NCBI RefSeq assembly: GCF_000264295.1
Contig: NZ_AJXT01000045.1
Span: forward strand, 50,289-114,288
Direction: 5' to 3'
Origin: Rhodanobacter spathiphylli B39
GTDB lineage: Bacteria; Pseudomonadota; Gammaproteobacteria; Xanthomonadales; Rhodanobacteraceae
DNA length: 64,000 bases
Below, piece after piece: positions 40,870 through 49,513 of this stretch (position 1 is its first letter; every line of letters starts with the position of its first letter). The position numbers and the translations under genes were made by a program. Below the pieces are notes generated by a model. The model worked only from the letters and a program-made list of their open reading frames with translations, did not search any database and was not told the DNA's origin.

Positions 40870-43284
40870 TTATTGATAGCCGAGAATATCACGGCGCAGC
40901 AGGGGGTCGATCTGGCCACCGGTGGAACCCAGGCCCTTGAACACCACTTCGAACATCACCGCGTTGTCCCGCCGATCGGGCCTGCCGGCCGTCGCGATCG
41001 GGCCAAAACCGTAATACGCCTGGTTGACGTAGCTGCGACCGACCAGGCGCAGCGACACGCAGCAGCTGTCGTATTCCACGCCGGCCAGCGCGTCAATGCT
41101 CTGGCGATCCTTCACCGAGTACGTCCACGCGCCCACCAGCCGCCAGCGTTCCGACACCGGGTAGACCACGGAAGCGTTGTATTGTTCCAGCAGGCCTCGA
41201 CGATAGCGGTAGGAGAAGTTGAAGATGCCGTCCGTGCCGATCCGGCGCTGCAGTTCCAGCATGCCCATGTCGGTGAGCCGGCTGTTCGGGCTCCACTGGT
41301 ACGAGCTGGCGAGGCGCCAGCGGTCATTCAGGCGGATGTCGAGCTGGGCCACGTAGTCCGAGCGGGTCCAGTCGGTGGGGGGCACCACGCTGTTCTGGCC
41401 GCGCGCCAGCTGCACCCGTTGCGGGCTGAAATAGTGGATCTGGCCAAGGCTGGCCGACAGCCGCTCCACGCCGCCCTCGTCGAGCAGACGCGTGGTGAGC
41501 GCCCCGGTGAGGTTGTTCGCGTCCATCTGCCGGTCGGCACCGGAGAAGCGGTTCGGCGAGAACAGCTGCCAGTAGTCGAACGTCATCGCGTTGGTGTCGA
41601 ACAGCGGCAGGTTGTCCTGGTTGCGATACGGCACGTACAGGTAGTACAGCCGCGGTTCCAGGGTCTGCGTGTAGCTGTGGCCGAACAGTGACGCTGCCCG
41701 ATCGAACACCAGCCCCGAGTCCAGGCTGACCACCGGCAACGAGCGGCTCGGCGACTCGTCGGTGAACGGCGTGCTGGCACCGCTGGCCAGCAGGCCGGAA
41801 TAACCGTAATCCTGGTAGCCACCATCGAGCTGGTAGGCGGTGTAACGCCAGGCCACCTTCGGTCGCACGAACCACGCCGAACTGCCGAAATCGGCGGCGA
41901 GGTACGGATAGAGGTCCTCGCGCTGGCCCTCGACATAGCCGTTCTTGCGGAAGGCGACCGCCTCGCTGTCGAGGCCGAACTCCAGCCAGCGTGACAACGG
42001 CACGTCCATGCCGAAGCGGGCATACGGCAACTGCTTGTACGGCAACCCGCGGTCGGTGATGAACGGATTGACGTTCTGGTAGATCGTGCCGCCGACCGCG
42101 GCGTTCCACCACTTGCCTGAACCCACCAGTGCGGCGTTGGATGACAGCGTATAGATCGCGCTGTGGCTCAGGCTGTCGCCGAAGTCGTACAGGTAGCTGG
42201 CGTCCGAGGCGTGGTTGTACGAGCTGACGAACTGCCAGCCCTTCCACAATTGCGTGCTGTCGGAGAACTGCACCAGATAGCGTGAATCCCCCCGGGTGTC
42301 GGCCAGCCCGTCGTTCTCGCCATGATCCCTGGGCACGTACTGCGCGTTGAGCTGGCCGGTGCTGCCGGGCACCAGGTAGCGGAATTCGCCGCCCAGCATC
42401 GCACCCCGTGCGCTGTAGTAGCGGGGGTCCAGCGTGGCGTCGTAGTTCGGCGCCAGGTTGAGGTAGTAGGGCGTGCTGATTTCGTAGCCCGAGCGTCCGC
42501 TGTGGCCGATGGTCGGGTACAGGAAGCCGCTCTTGCGCCGGTCATCGATGGGAAAGCTGAAATACGGCAGGTACAGGAACGGCACCTTGCCCACGCGCAT
42601 GGTGGCGTCGCGCGCCACGCCGACGCCGTTGACCTTGTCGATGGTGATCGACCTGGCGCGGAATTCCCACACGTGATGACCCACGTCGCAGGTGGAGTAG
42701 GTGGCCTGCGAGTAGCGCGTGTGCTGCGCGTCCAGCATCTGGCCCTGGCTGGCGGTGCCATTGCCGCGCGCTTCGAGCATCTGGTAGCGCACATCGTTGG
42801 CGACGCCGTGGCTGGCATTGGTGTTGCCGCGCATGTGCGAGGCGGCCAGCAGCTGCCCCGCGTCCTGATAGCGCACGTTGCCGCTCGCGTCGTAGTCGGT
42901 GCTGCCGTTGTTGTAGTCGATGCGATCGGCGCGCAACAGCTGATCGGCCCGCTCCAGCCGCACGTCGCCGCTCAGGTGGTAGACCGACTGGTTGGAGCTG
43001 TCCACATGCTGCGCCTGCACCTGGGTCGGGCTGCTGTCGCGCAGGCTGCTGTCCCGCATCAGGCCGGGGTCGTAGAACTCCAGCAGGGCGTTCGGGCGGC
43101 ACATCGCGTAGTCGAGTGGACGCGGGGCGCAGTGGAACGAGCCCAGCGGGCAGGCCAGGTCGGCTGCTCCGGAGGCGTCGCGGGTGGCAGGGCTCTGGCC
43201 GTTGCTGGCGTCGGCCTGACCGCCGACCAGGGCGAGTGCGGCGGCAACCGCCAACAGGCGGCGTGGAGGTAGCTTGCGCGTCAC
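40870..43284 (-). CDS. lptD: LPS-assembly outer-membrane protein LptD
   Basis: An 804-residue outer-membrane beta-barrel that, with LptE, inserts LPS into the outer leaflet. A signal peptide (about 1-26) is followed by a jellyroll/OstA domain (about 95-225, SGDVRLERADQLLRADRI) and a barrel ending in the aromatic-type Gln terminus. Cysteines fit the disulfide system: three near the N-terminus (45, 52, 62), one near 199 (STCDVG) and the adjacent pair 741-742 (DSCCVSL). E. coli uses two N-terminal plus two adjacent C-terminal cysteines, so one N-terminal cysteine is extra here. The start is GTG 43284 with no clear ribosome site. lptD leads surA-pdxA-rsmA-apaG-apaH. Confidence 0.95.
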   Translation of the reverse strand: MTRKLPPRRLLAVAAALALVGGQADASNGQSPATRDASGAADLACPLGSFHCAPRPLDYAMCRPNALLEFYDPGLMRDSSLRDSSPTQVQAQHVDSSNQSVYHLSGDVRLERADQLLRADRIDYNNGSTDYDASGNVRYQDAGQLLAASHMRGNTNASHGVANDVRYQMLEARGNGTASQGQMLDAQHTRYSQATYSTCDVGHHVWEFRARSITIDKVNGVGVARDATMRVGKVPFLYLPYFSFPIDDRRKSGFLYPTIGHSGRSGYEISTPYYLNLAPNYDATLDPRYYSARGAMLGGEFRYLVPGSTGQLNAQYVPRDHGENDGLADTRGDSRYLVQFSDSTQLWKGWQFVSSYNHASDASYLYDFGDSLSHSAIYTLSSNAALVGSGKWWNAAVGGTIYQNVNPFITDRGLPYKQLPYARFGMDVPLSRWLEFGLDSEAVAFRKNGYVEGQREDLYPYLAADFGSSAWFVRPKVAWRYTAYQLDGGYQDYGYSGLLASGASTPFTDESPSRSLPVVSLDSGLVFDRAASLFGHSYTQTLEPRLYYLYVPYRNQDNLPLFDTNAMTFDYWQLFSPNRFSGADRQMDANNLTGALTTRLLDEGGVERLSASLGQIHYFSPQRVQLARGQNSVVPPTDWTRSDYVAQLDIRLNDRWRLASSYQWSPNSRLTDMGMLELQRRIGTDGIFNFSYRYRRGLLEQYNASVVYPVSERWRLVGAWTYSVKDRQSIDALAGVEYDSCCVSLRLVGRSYVNQAYYGFGPIATAGRPDRRDNAVMFEVVFKGLGSTGGQIDPLLRRDILGYQ

Positions 43285-43410
43285 GGGAAATCTGCCGGCT
43301 TCGAAGGCTCGTTAAGCTAACAGAAAGCCCCTCTCGGCGGCAGATGCTGGTTAGTAGAAAGCCGTCGGGATTCAGCGTGCGAAGGCCTGCCACCGGATTG
43401 GCGGAGGCCT

Positions 43411-44331
43411 TCAGTCCATCAGCGCGGCGACGTGCGCACTGCTGCTGGCCGCCAGCGCCGCCAGGTCGTAGCCGCCTTCCAGCGAGGAAACCAGCCGCCC
43501 GCCGGCGTGCGCTTCAGCCAGCGCCACCAGTCGTTCGGTGATCCATGCATAGTCCTCGCTGCCCAGCCGGATGTCGGCCAGGGGATCGTTGCGATGGGCG
43601 TCGAAACCGGCCGAGATCAGCACCAGTTGCGGCTTGAACGCATGCAACCGCGGCAGCAACACACCGTCCCACAGTTCGCGGAACTCGTGCGAGCCGGCGC
43701 CGGGCGAGAGCGTGCCGTTGACGATGTTGCCGACGCCGCGCTCGTCCTCGTAACCGCTGTCCGGATACAGCGGCGACTGGTGGCTGGAGGCGAACAGCAC
43801 ACGCGGTTCGCGCTCGAAGATGTCCTGGCTGCCGTTGCCGTGGTGCACGTCGAAATCGGCGATCGCCACCCGTTTCAGCTTGTGCAAGGCCAGCGCGTGG
43901 GCCGCGGCCACCGCGATGTTGTTGAACAGGCAGAAACCCATCGAGCGATCGGCGGTGGCATGGTGGCCCGGCGGACGCACCGCGCAGAACACGCGCCGGG
44001 TCGTGCCGCCCAGCACCGCGTCGACCGCCGCCACCACCGCGCCGGCAGCGCGCAACGCCGCGTCGGTCGAGCCGGCGCCCATCACCGTGTCCTGGTCCAG
44101 CGCCAGCATTTCGCCGGGAGGCGGGCCGGCCAGTATTTCCGCCACGTGGGCGGCACCATGCACGCGCAGCAGCTGTTCGCGGGTGACCGGCGGCGCCTCG
44201 ATGCGATCGAGCGCGGCGAAGCGGTCGTGATCCAGCGCCTGCAACACCGCGCGCAGCCGCGACGGTCGCTCGACGTGGCCCGGACCGGGGTCGTGCTGCA
44301 GGCAGGCGGGGTGCGTGTACAGCCGCAGCAT
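43411..44331 (-). CDS. Histone deacetylase family amidohydrolase (class II HDAC-like)
   Basis: A 306-residue zinc amidohydrolase of the arginase/deacetylase fold. Active-site stretches: HPACLQHDPGPGHVERPSRL start (in parts), AVRPPGHHATADRSMGFC (tandem His), IADFDVHHGNGSQDIF (zinc Asp and His) and ISAGFDAHRNDP (zinc Asp), and EGGYDL with the substrate-side Tyr region. Bacterial members deacetylate acetylpolyamines, acetyl-lysine or related amides; the substrate here is unknown. It starts 8 nt after the cobalamin adenosyltransferase gene, so the two are probably cotranscribed, and ends 126 bp before lptD. The longer upstream reading frame is a shadow of the adenosyltransferase. Confidence 0.85.
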   Translation of the reverse strand: MLRLYTHPACLQHDPGPGHVERPSRLRAVLQALDHDRFAALDRIEAPPVTREQLLRVHGAAHVAEILAGPPPGEMLALDQDTVMGAGSTDAALRAAGAVVAAVDAVLGGTTRRVFCAVRPPGHHATADRSMGFCLFNNIAVAAAHALALHKLKRVAIADFDVHHGNGSQDIFEREPRVLFASSHQSPLYPDSGYEDERGVGNIVNGTLSPGAGSHEFRELWDGVLLPRLHAFKPQLVLISAGFDAHRNDPLADIRLGSEDYAWITERLVALAEAHAGGRLVSSLEGGYDLAALAASSSAHVAALMD

Positions 44332-44339
44332 GCAGCGAT

Positions 44340-44912
44340 TCAGACGGTCGGCTTGGGCTTGCGCCGGCGCTCGTGCTGCCACAGCACTTCGCCGTGGCCG
44401 CTGGCACGCGCCAGCACGCGCGAGATCACGAACAGCAGGTCGGACAGGCGATTCAGATAGCGCTGCGGCTGGCCGCGAACCTCTTCCACCCGGGCCAGCG
44501 CGATCACCTCGCGCTCGGCGCGGCGGCACACCGTGCGCGCCAGATGGCCGCAGGCCGCGGCCATGCCGCCGCCGGGCAGGATGAATTCCTTCAGCGGCGG
44601 CAGCGGTTCGTTGAGTTCATCCAGGATCGACTCCAGCCGGCTGATGTCGCTGTCCTCGACCATGGCCATGCCGGGAATGCACAACTCGCCACCCAGGTCG
44701 AACAGGTCGTGCTGCACCTGGGTCAGCGCCTCGCGCACCTCGTCGGTGACCCCGTCGGCGGCCAGCAGCATGCCGATCGTGCTGTTGAGTTCGTCCACCG
44801 TGCCGTAGGCATTGACGCGCAGCGAATCCTTGCCGACCCGGGAGCCGTCACCGAGCCCGGTGCTGCCGTCGTCGCCGGTGCGGGTATAGATTTTCGAAAG
44901 TCGGTTGCCCAT
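44340..44912 (-). CDS. Cob(I)alamin adenosyltransferase, PduO type
   Basis: A 190-residue enzyme that transfers the 5'-deoxyadenosyl group of ATP to cob(I)alamin, making coenzyme B12. PduO-family signatures: KIYTRTGDDGSTGLGDGSRV (ATP-binding N-terminus), AYGTVDELNSTIGML, FDLGGELCIPG, EFILPGGG, RRAEREVIAL and RYLNRLSDLLFVISRVL (cobalamin-side helix). Family members are 180-195 residues. It lies 18 nt after a probable BtuM B12 transporter gene and 8 nt before an HDAC-like gene, suggesting a small operon for uptake and activation of B12. No cobalamin biosynthesis genes are in the window. Confidence 0.92.
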   Translation of the reverse strand: MGNRLSKIYTRTGDDGSTGLGDGSRVGKDSLRVNAYGTVDELNSTIGMLLAADGVTDEVREALTQVQHDLFDLGGELCIPGMAMVEDSDISRLESILDELNEPLPPLKEFILPGGGMAAACGHLARTVCRRAEREVIALARVEEVRGQPQRYLNRLSDLLFVISRVLARASGHGEVLWQHERRRKPKPTV

Positions 44913-44930
44913 CGTTGTCCGGCGCGCCGC

Positions 44931-45548
44931 TCAGCGTGGCAGCTTGGCTTGGTCGGCATGCATCGTCCTGGCGATCTGGATCGCCAGCACGTGCAGCACG
45001 GCCCCGACGCCGACATAGAGCGCCGTGGTCTGCAGGAACGGCAGGTACCAGTCACCCAGGTTGGCGAACCAGGCCGCGAAGTTGCGCGGCAGCGGCACGC
45101 TGTCGCTGAGCCAGTAGAAGCTGCCATTCGACAACAGGTAGCACGCGGTCCAGCTGACCAGCAGCGCCACCACGGCCATGCCGAGCGTGTGCAGGCGCAG
45201 GCCTGCCTGGTGCTTCGCCAGCCAGCTGCCGCCCAGCCACAGGCTGAGGTAGGACGGAACCAGGAACCAGTAGGCCGCCGAGACGCAGTAATGGCTCCAG
45301 AAATCGAGGCCCTGGCCGCTGATCACCAGATAGTCGACCAGCACCGCCTCGGCCATCAGCAAGGGGAACGCCCAGCGAAGGCCGGCCCAGCGGCCTTCGC
45401 CGCGCAGCCAGAAACCGGCAAGGAAGAAAATCGCCCACGACGCGTCGTCCACGCTGTGATGGAGCAGGGACAGGTGGATGCGGGTAACCGCCATCACCGC
45501 GGCGAGTGCCAGGAAGATGCCGAGGCGTTGGGTCATGGTCTTGACCAT
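44931..45548 (-). CDS. Probable BtuM-type vitamin B12 transporter (solitary ECF S component)
   Basis: A 205-residue integral membrane protein with about six hydrophobic segments. Start ATG 45548 is chosen because GGAG lies 6 nt upstream; ATG 45560 lacks a site. The motif DDASWAIFFLAGFWLRGEGRW and the later DFWSHYCVSAAYWFLVPSY fit what I recall of the proteobacterial BtuM group, in which an invariant Cys binds cobalt of B12 and a Tyr lies five residues after it; both are present (Cys88, Tyr93). The strongest support is context: the next gene, 18 nt on, is a cobalamin adenosyltransferase. No partner ECF ATPase is nearby, as expected for solitary BtuM. If not BtuM, it is an unassigned membrane protein. 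Confidence 0.6.
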   Translation of the reverse strand: MVKTMTQRLGIFLALAAVMAVTRIHLSLLHHSVDDASWAIFFLAGFWLRGEGRWAGLRWAFPLLMAEAVLVDYLVISGQGLDFWSHYCVSAAYWFLVPSYLSLWLGGSWLAKHQAGLRLHTLGMAVVALLVSWTACYLLSNGSFYWLSDSVPLPRNFAAWFANLGDWYLPFLQTTALYVGVGAVLHVLAIQIARTMHADQAKLPR

Positions 45549-45637
45549 GGTGAGCTCCATGTGGACGTCTGGATATAGACCGCTAGTCTAGCCCAATGCA
45601 ATGCAACACAGGCGGCGCCAGCGCGTATCATCGCCGC

Positions 45638-46867
45638 ATGAATGTCTCCGAATCTCCCGCCTCGGGCGGGTCAGGCGTACTCATCGTCGGCGGTGGCCTG
45701 GTCGGCGCCAGCCTGGCGATCGCGCTGGATGCCGCCGGCGTCGCTGCCACCCTGGTCGAGACGGCGGCACCGCGCGCCGATGCCCAGCCCAGCTACGATG
45801 AACGCAACCTCGCGCTGGCCAGGGCCACCGTCAACGGGCTCGACGCGATCGGTGTCTGGCGTCACGCCGCTGCCCGCGCCACGCCGATCCGGCACATCCG
45901 GGTCAGTCGTGCCGGTGAATTCGGCAGCGCCCGCATCGACGCCGACAAGCAGGGCGTCGACGCACTGGGCTGGACCTTGCCGGCACGCGAGCTGGGCGCC
46001 GCCCTGCTGCGACGGCTCGACGAATGCACCCGGCTGACCCGGCTCGCTCCCGCGACGCTGTCCGCGCTGGAGCCGTTGGCCGATGGCTGGCGCGCCCGGA
46101 TCGACACGGCGGACGGCCCGCGCGGCATCGATACACCGCTGCTGGTCGGCGCCGACGGCACGCATTCGTTCGTGCGCGACCGGCTCGGCATCGAGGCCGG
46201 GCATCACGATTACCGGCAAAGCCTGTTCGTGTGCACGGTCACGCCCGAACGCGCGCACGCGAACCGCGCCTTCGAGCGCTTTTCCGATGACGGCCCGATT
46301 GCCTTGCTGCCGCTGGCCGAGCGTCGCTGCGGATTGGTGCTCACCGTTTCGGCGGATGAAGCCGACGCGGTGGCCGCGCTGGACGATATCGGCTTCCTCG
46401 ACCTGGCCCAGCGTCGCTTCGGCTGGCGGCTGGGTCGCCTGACGCGGCCGGGCAAGCGCCATCCTTACGCGATCCATCGCGTGGCCGCCACGCAGCTCGT
46501 CGCACCGCACGCAGTGCTGGTCGGCAATGCCGCGCAGACGGTGCATCCGATCGGCGCGCAAGGGTTCAACCTGGGCTTGCGTGACGCGTTGACCCTGGCC
46601 GAGCTGGTCACGGCGGCGACCGATCCGGGCGATCCCGCCCTGCTCGCGGCCTACGCGGCGCGCCGCGCGCCGGATCGCGAGGGCACCATGGCGATGAGCC
46701 ACGGGCTGGTCCGGCTCGCCTGCCTGGAGCAGCCGTTGCTGGCGCCGCTGCGTTCGCTGGCGTTGCTGGCGTGCGACCGGCTGCCGCCGCTGCAACGGGC
46801 GCTGGCGCGGCGGGGCATGGGATTCCGCGGTGAGCCGCCACGAGCGGTGCTGGAGCGCCTGCCATGA
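45638..46867 (+). CDS. ubiH: Ubiquinone biosynthesis FAD hydroxylase UbiH
   Basis: A 409-residue flavin monooxygenase of the UbiH/COQ6 family. FAD-binding motifs: VLIVGGGLVGASLAIAL (GxGxxG, about 14-30), LLVGADGTHSFVRDRLG (DG motif) and VLVGNAAQTVHPIGAQGFNLGLRD (GD-like motif with Asn in place of Asp, in parts NAAQTVHPIGAQGFN). The HPIGAQGFNLG form fits UbiH, which hydroxylates the ring before the last methylation steps. Start ATG 45638 by homology. It overlaps the next hydroxylase by 4 nt (ATGA), so the two are cotranslated. The 77-bp gap to the divergent btuM-like gene holds promoters for both. Confidence 0.87.
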   Translation: MNVSESPASGGSGVLIVGGGLVGASLAIALDAAGVAATLVETAAPRADAQPSYDERNLALARATVNGLDAIGVWRHAAARATPIRHIRVSRAGEFGSARIDADKQGVDALGWTLPARELGAALLRRLDECTRLTRLAPATLSALEPLADGWRARIDTADGPRGIDTPLLVGADGTHSFVRDRLGIEAGHHDYRQSLFVCTVTPERAHANRAFERFSDDGPIALLPLAERRCGLVLTVSADEADAVAALDDIGFLDLAQRRFGWRLGRLTRPGKRHPYAIHRVAATQLVAPHAVLVGNAAQTVHPIGAQGFNLGLRDALTLAELVTAATDPGDPALLAAYAARRAPDREGTMAMSHGLVRLACLEQPLLAPLRSLALLACDRLPPLQRALARRGMGFRGEPPRAVLERLP

Positions 46868-48075
46868 CTGCACCCGTCCAGGAACTGGCGTCCCGGCGTC
46901 GTCCACCCGCGCTGGACGTGGCGGTGGTCGGTGGCGGCATGGCCGGTGCCGCCACCGCGCTGGCGCTGGCCCGCGCAGGCTTCAGCACGGCCCTGCTGGA
47001 GGCGCGCGCGCCGGCTGCGTGGGATGCACAGGCCGAGGTGGACCTGCGCGTGGTCGGGCTGGCGCCGTCCTCGGTGGCCCTGCTGGATGACCTGGACGTC
47101 TGGACGTCCATTCGCAAGGCGCGCGCGGCGCCGTATGTCCACATGCACGTCTGGGACGCGGAAAGCGGTGCGTCGATCGACTTCGACGCCGCCAGCGAAG
47201 GACGCGACCTGCTCGGCCATATCGTCGAGAACTCGCTGGTGCAGTGGACGCTGTGGCAGGCCCTGCAGTCGGCCGGCGTGCGGGTGATCTGCCCCGCCGA
47301 GGTGACGGCGTTCGAGGCGCGCGAGGGTCGCATCCAGCTGGAGTTGGCCGGTGGGGAAACCCTGTCGGCGGCCCTGCTGGTGGCCGCCGATGGCGCTGCT
47401 TCGCCGCTGCGCCGGCTCGCCGGCATCGGCACCCGTGGCCGCGATTACGCGCAGCGCGCGGTGGTGGCGCACGTGACGACCGAACGACCGCACCAGGCCA
47501 CCGCGTGGCAGCGTTTCCTGCCCGGCGGCCCGCTGGCCCTGTTGCCGTTGGCCGACGGTCGCAGCTCGATCGTGTGGTCGTTGCCGGAAGCCGAGGCCCG
47601 GCGGGTCCTGACGCTGGACGAGCCCGCGTTCCTCGATGAACTGGGCGTGGCCAGCGACTTCCGGCTGGGCCGGGTCATCGCCAGCACGCCGCGCGCCGCG
47701 TTTCCGCTCAAGCTGCAGCTGGCCGAGCGTTACCAGGCGGAGCGCCTCGTGCTGCTGGGCGACGCGGCGCATGCAGTGCATCCGCTGGCCGGGCAGGGCG
47801 TGAACCTGGGCCTGCGCGACGTGGCCGAACTGCGCGACGTGCTGGTCGACGCCCGCGCCGCCGGTCGCGACATCGGCGCGGTTCACGTGTTGCGCCGCTA
47901 CGCACGCCGCCGGCGCAGCGCCGACACGCTGGACGCGCTGGGCTTCGACGCACTGGCGCGGGTCTATGCATGGCAATCGCCGGCGCTGGTGGCCGCGCGA
48001 GGACTCGGCGTGTGTGTGCTGGATCGCCTTGCGCCGTTGAAGCGGCGACTTTCGGAACACGCTGCCGGGTATTGA
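46864..48075 (+). CDS. ubiI: Ubiquinone biosynthesis FAD hydroxylase, UbiI/VisC type
   Basis: A 403-residue flavin monooxygenase, paralogue of the upstream gene. Motifs: VAVVGGGMAGAATALAL (GxGxxG), LLVAADGAASPLRRLAGI (DG) and LVLLGDAAHAVHPLAGQGVNLGLRD (GD, in parts GDAAHAVHPLAGQG). The HPLAGQGVNLG form and the short C-terminus match UbiI/VisC, which performs the first (C5) ring hydroxylation; UbiF-like activity cannot be excluded. Coupled with ubiH by overlap, so two of the three ring hydroxylations of ubiquinone synthesis are made from one transcript. Confidence 0.82.
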   Translation: MTAPVQELASRRRPPALDVAVVGGGMAGAATALALARAGFSTALLEARAPAAWDAQAEVDLRVVGLAPSSVALLDDLDVWTSIRKARAAPYVHMHVWDAESGASIDFDAASEGRDLLGHIVENSLVQWTLWQALQSAGVRVICPAEVTAFEAREGRIQLELAGGETLSAALLVAADGAASPLRRLAGIGTRGRDYAQRAVVAHVTTERPHQATAWQRFLPGGPLALLPLADGRSSIVWSLPEAEARRVLTLDEPAFLDELGVASDFRLGRVIASTPRAAFPLKLQLAERYQAERLVLLGDAAHAVHPLAGQGVNLGLRDVAELRDVLVDARAAGRDIGAVHVLRRYARRRRSADTLDALGFDALARVYAWQSPALVAARGLGVCVLDRLAPLKRRLSEHAAGY

Positions 48076-48147
48076 AACCTTGCTCCTCCCTCTGCTCGCA
48101 GAGGAGGGGTCAATCAATCCGCGTCAATCAACCCACGGAGAATCATC

Positions 48148-48942
48148 ATGCGCATCTCCCGACTCTGCTGCCTGCTGCTGCTTGCCGGTTCGAGCTTCGC
48201 CCTGCAGGCGAAGATGGTGCACCGTCCGGTCGAATGGACCCAGGACGGCACCCGCTTCCACAGCGTACTGGTGTACGACGATGCCTCGACCGCGCAGCGG
48301 CCAGGCCTGGTGATGGTGCCGAACTGGTATGGCATCAACGATGTGGCCGTAAAGAAGGCCGAAATGATCGCCGGCAAGGATTACGTGATCCTGCTCACCG
48401 ACATGTACGGCGCCAGCGTGCGCCCCCAGGTGGGCAATGCGGCGCAGGCGCAGGCCGCGGTGAAGCCGCTCTACGGCGACCGCGCGCTGATGCGCAAGCG
48501 GATCAACGTGGCGCTGGACCAGTTGAAGGCGCAGGCGGCGGGCGCACCGATCGACCTGAAGAAGCTGGGCGCGATCGGCTTCTGCTTCGGCGGCTCGGCC
48601 GTGCTCGACCTGGCCCGCAGCGGTGCCGATGTCGCCGCGGTGGTGTCGTTCCACGGCGGGCTGGACACCGACAACCCGGCGCTGGCGAAGAACATCAAGG
48701 CCCGCGTGCTGGCGATGAACGGAGCCGACGACAAGGGCACCATGCCGGACGCGGACAAGTTCATGGACGAGATGCGCCTGAGCCCGGCCGACTGGCAGTT
48801 CGTGGTGATCGGCCACGCCGTGCACTGCTTCACCGAAGTCGGCGAGAACTCGCCCGGCTGCCGCTACGACGAACGCGCCGCCACGCGCAGCTACCGCCTG
48901 ATGCATGACTGGCTGCGCGCCGCGTTCGCCGGCACGCCGTAA
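48148..48942 (+). CDS. Exported dienelactone hydrolase family protein
   Basis: A 264-residue alpha/beta hydrolase with a Sec signal peptide (MRISRLCCLLLLAGSSFALQA). The catalytic triad of dienelactone hydrolases is recognisable: nucleophilic Cys in IGFCFGGSAV (about 149-158), Asp in NGADDKG and His in VIGHAVHCF. The segment VPNWYGINDVAVKKAEMIA is the family's oxyanion/N-terminal motif. The periplasmic location and substrate are inferred; many such proteins have no known substrate. GGAG lies 7 nt before the ATG. The 72-bp spacer after ubiI holds a small CCTC/GAGG hairpin near 48083-48108. Confidence 0.85.
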   Translation: MRISRLCCLLLLAGSSFALQAKMVHRPVEWTQDGTRFHSVLVYDDASTAQRPGLVMVPNWYGINDVAVKKAEMIAGKDYVILLTDMYGASVRPQVGNAAQAQAAVKPLYGDRALMRKRINVALDQLKAQAAGAPIDLKKLGAIGFCFGGSAVLDLARSGADVAAVVSFHGGLDTDNPALAKNIKARVLAMNGADDKGTMPDADKFMDEMRLSPADWQFVVIGHAVHCFTEVGENSPGCRYDERAATRSYRLMHDWLRAAFAGTP

Positions 48943-48969
48943 GCCTGGTCCGCAACGCGGATCTTCCCC

Positions 48970-49005
48970 GACCATCGCCGCGTGCGCGAGCACGCGGCGA
49001 TGGTC
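48970..49005. terminator. Perfect 16-bp hairpin between convergent genes
   Basis: Arms 48970-48985 and 48990-49005 pair perfectly around a GCGA tetraloop. It lies between the dienelactone hydrolase end (48942) and the end of the minus-strand gene at 49013. No T-tract on either side, so it is a transcript-end hairpin of uncertain efficiency. Confidence 0.6.
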
Positions 49006-49012
49006 GTCACGC

Positions 49013-49489
49013 TCAGTCCAGCTCGCGCCAATGCGTCGCGGAGCGGAGGCATCCGGACAGCGCGTAGATCGCGATGACGGTGAACAGGAAGATGTACATG
49101 TAGGACATCCAGAATGCGACCGGCTGGAACGTCATGGAGACGAAGTGCTGGAAGCTGTAGTGCCGGTGGCCCATGAGGTCGGTGAAATCGTAGCCGTGAC
49201 AGTGCTTGCCCATGCATCTCATCGTGCCGCAGGTCAGTACCCGGTATGACAGGTACACCAGCGGGCCGGCGGTCAATGACGAGGCGACCAGCCCAAGCAG
49301 CACGCCACCACGAAAGCCGACCATGACCTTGCGCGTTTTCCGGAAGCGGATCGCTTCGAGAGCGAGGCCCGCGCCCAGGGTGGCGACGCCGATGGCGATC
49401 ATCACCCACAGCGGCAACCGATCGGCATCCCGGGCAATCCCGGCGGCATGGAAGAACTCGGCCATTTCTGGCGGAAGCGGTTTTGGCAT
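49013..49489 (-). CDS. Unknown membrane protein with a Cys/His cluster
   Basis: A 158-residue protein I do not recognise. Hydrophobic segments: about 26-45, 58-82 and 120-147. Between the second and third lies a loop dense in possible metal or haem ligands: Cys87, Cys92, His96, Cys97, His98, His108, His110 and His115, in CGTMRCMGKHCHGYD and GHRHYSFQH; Cys147 lies in the last helix. A ribosome site AGGGA sits 6 nt before the ATG, and codon use is like its neighbours, so it is a real gene. It is 24 nt downstream of the membrane GTPase gene on the same strand, likely cotranscribed. The function is unknown; redox or metal binding is only a guess from the residues. Confidence 0.7.
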   Translation of the reverse strand: MPKPLPPEMAEFFHAAGIARDADRLPLWVMIAIGVATLGAGLALEAIRFRKTRKVMVGFRGGVLLGLVASSLTAGPLVYLSYRVLTCGTMRCMGKHCHGYDFTDLMGHRHYSFQHFVSMTFQPVAFWMSYMYIFLFTVIAIYALSGCLRSATHWRELD

Positions 49490-49513
49490 GGGCCGTCCCT
49501 GGGTGGTGTTCGA

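Noticed and set aside
45549..45637. Cobalamin riboswitch before the BtuM-like gene
   Set aside because: The divergent gap is under 90 bp, too short for a B12 riboswitch (about 200 nt), and no B12-box core is visible.
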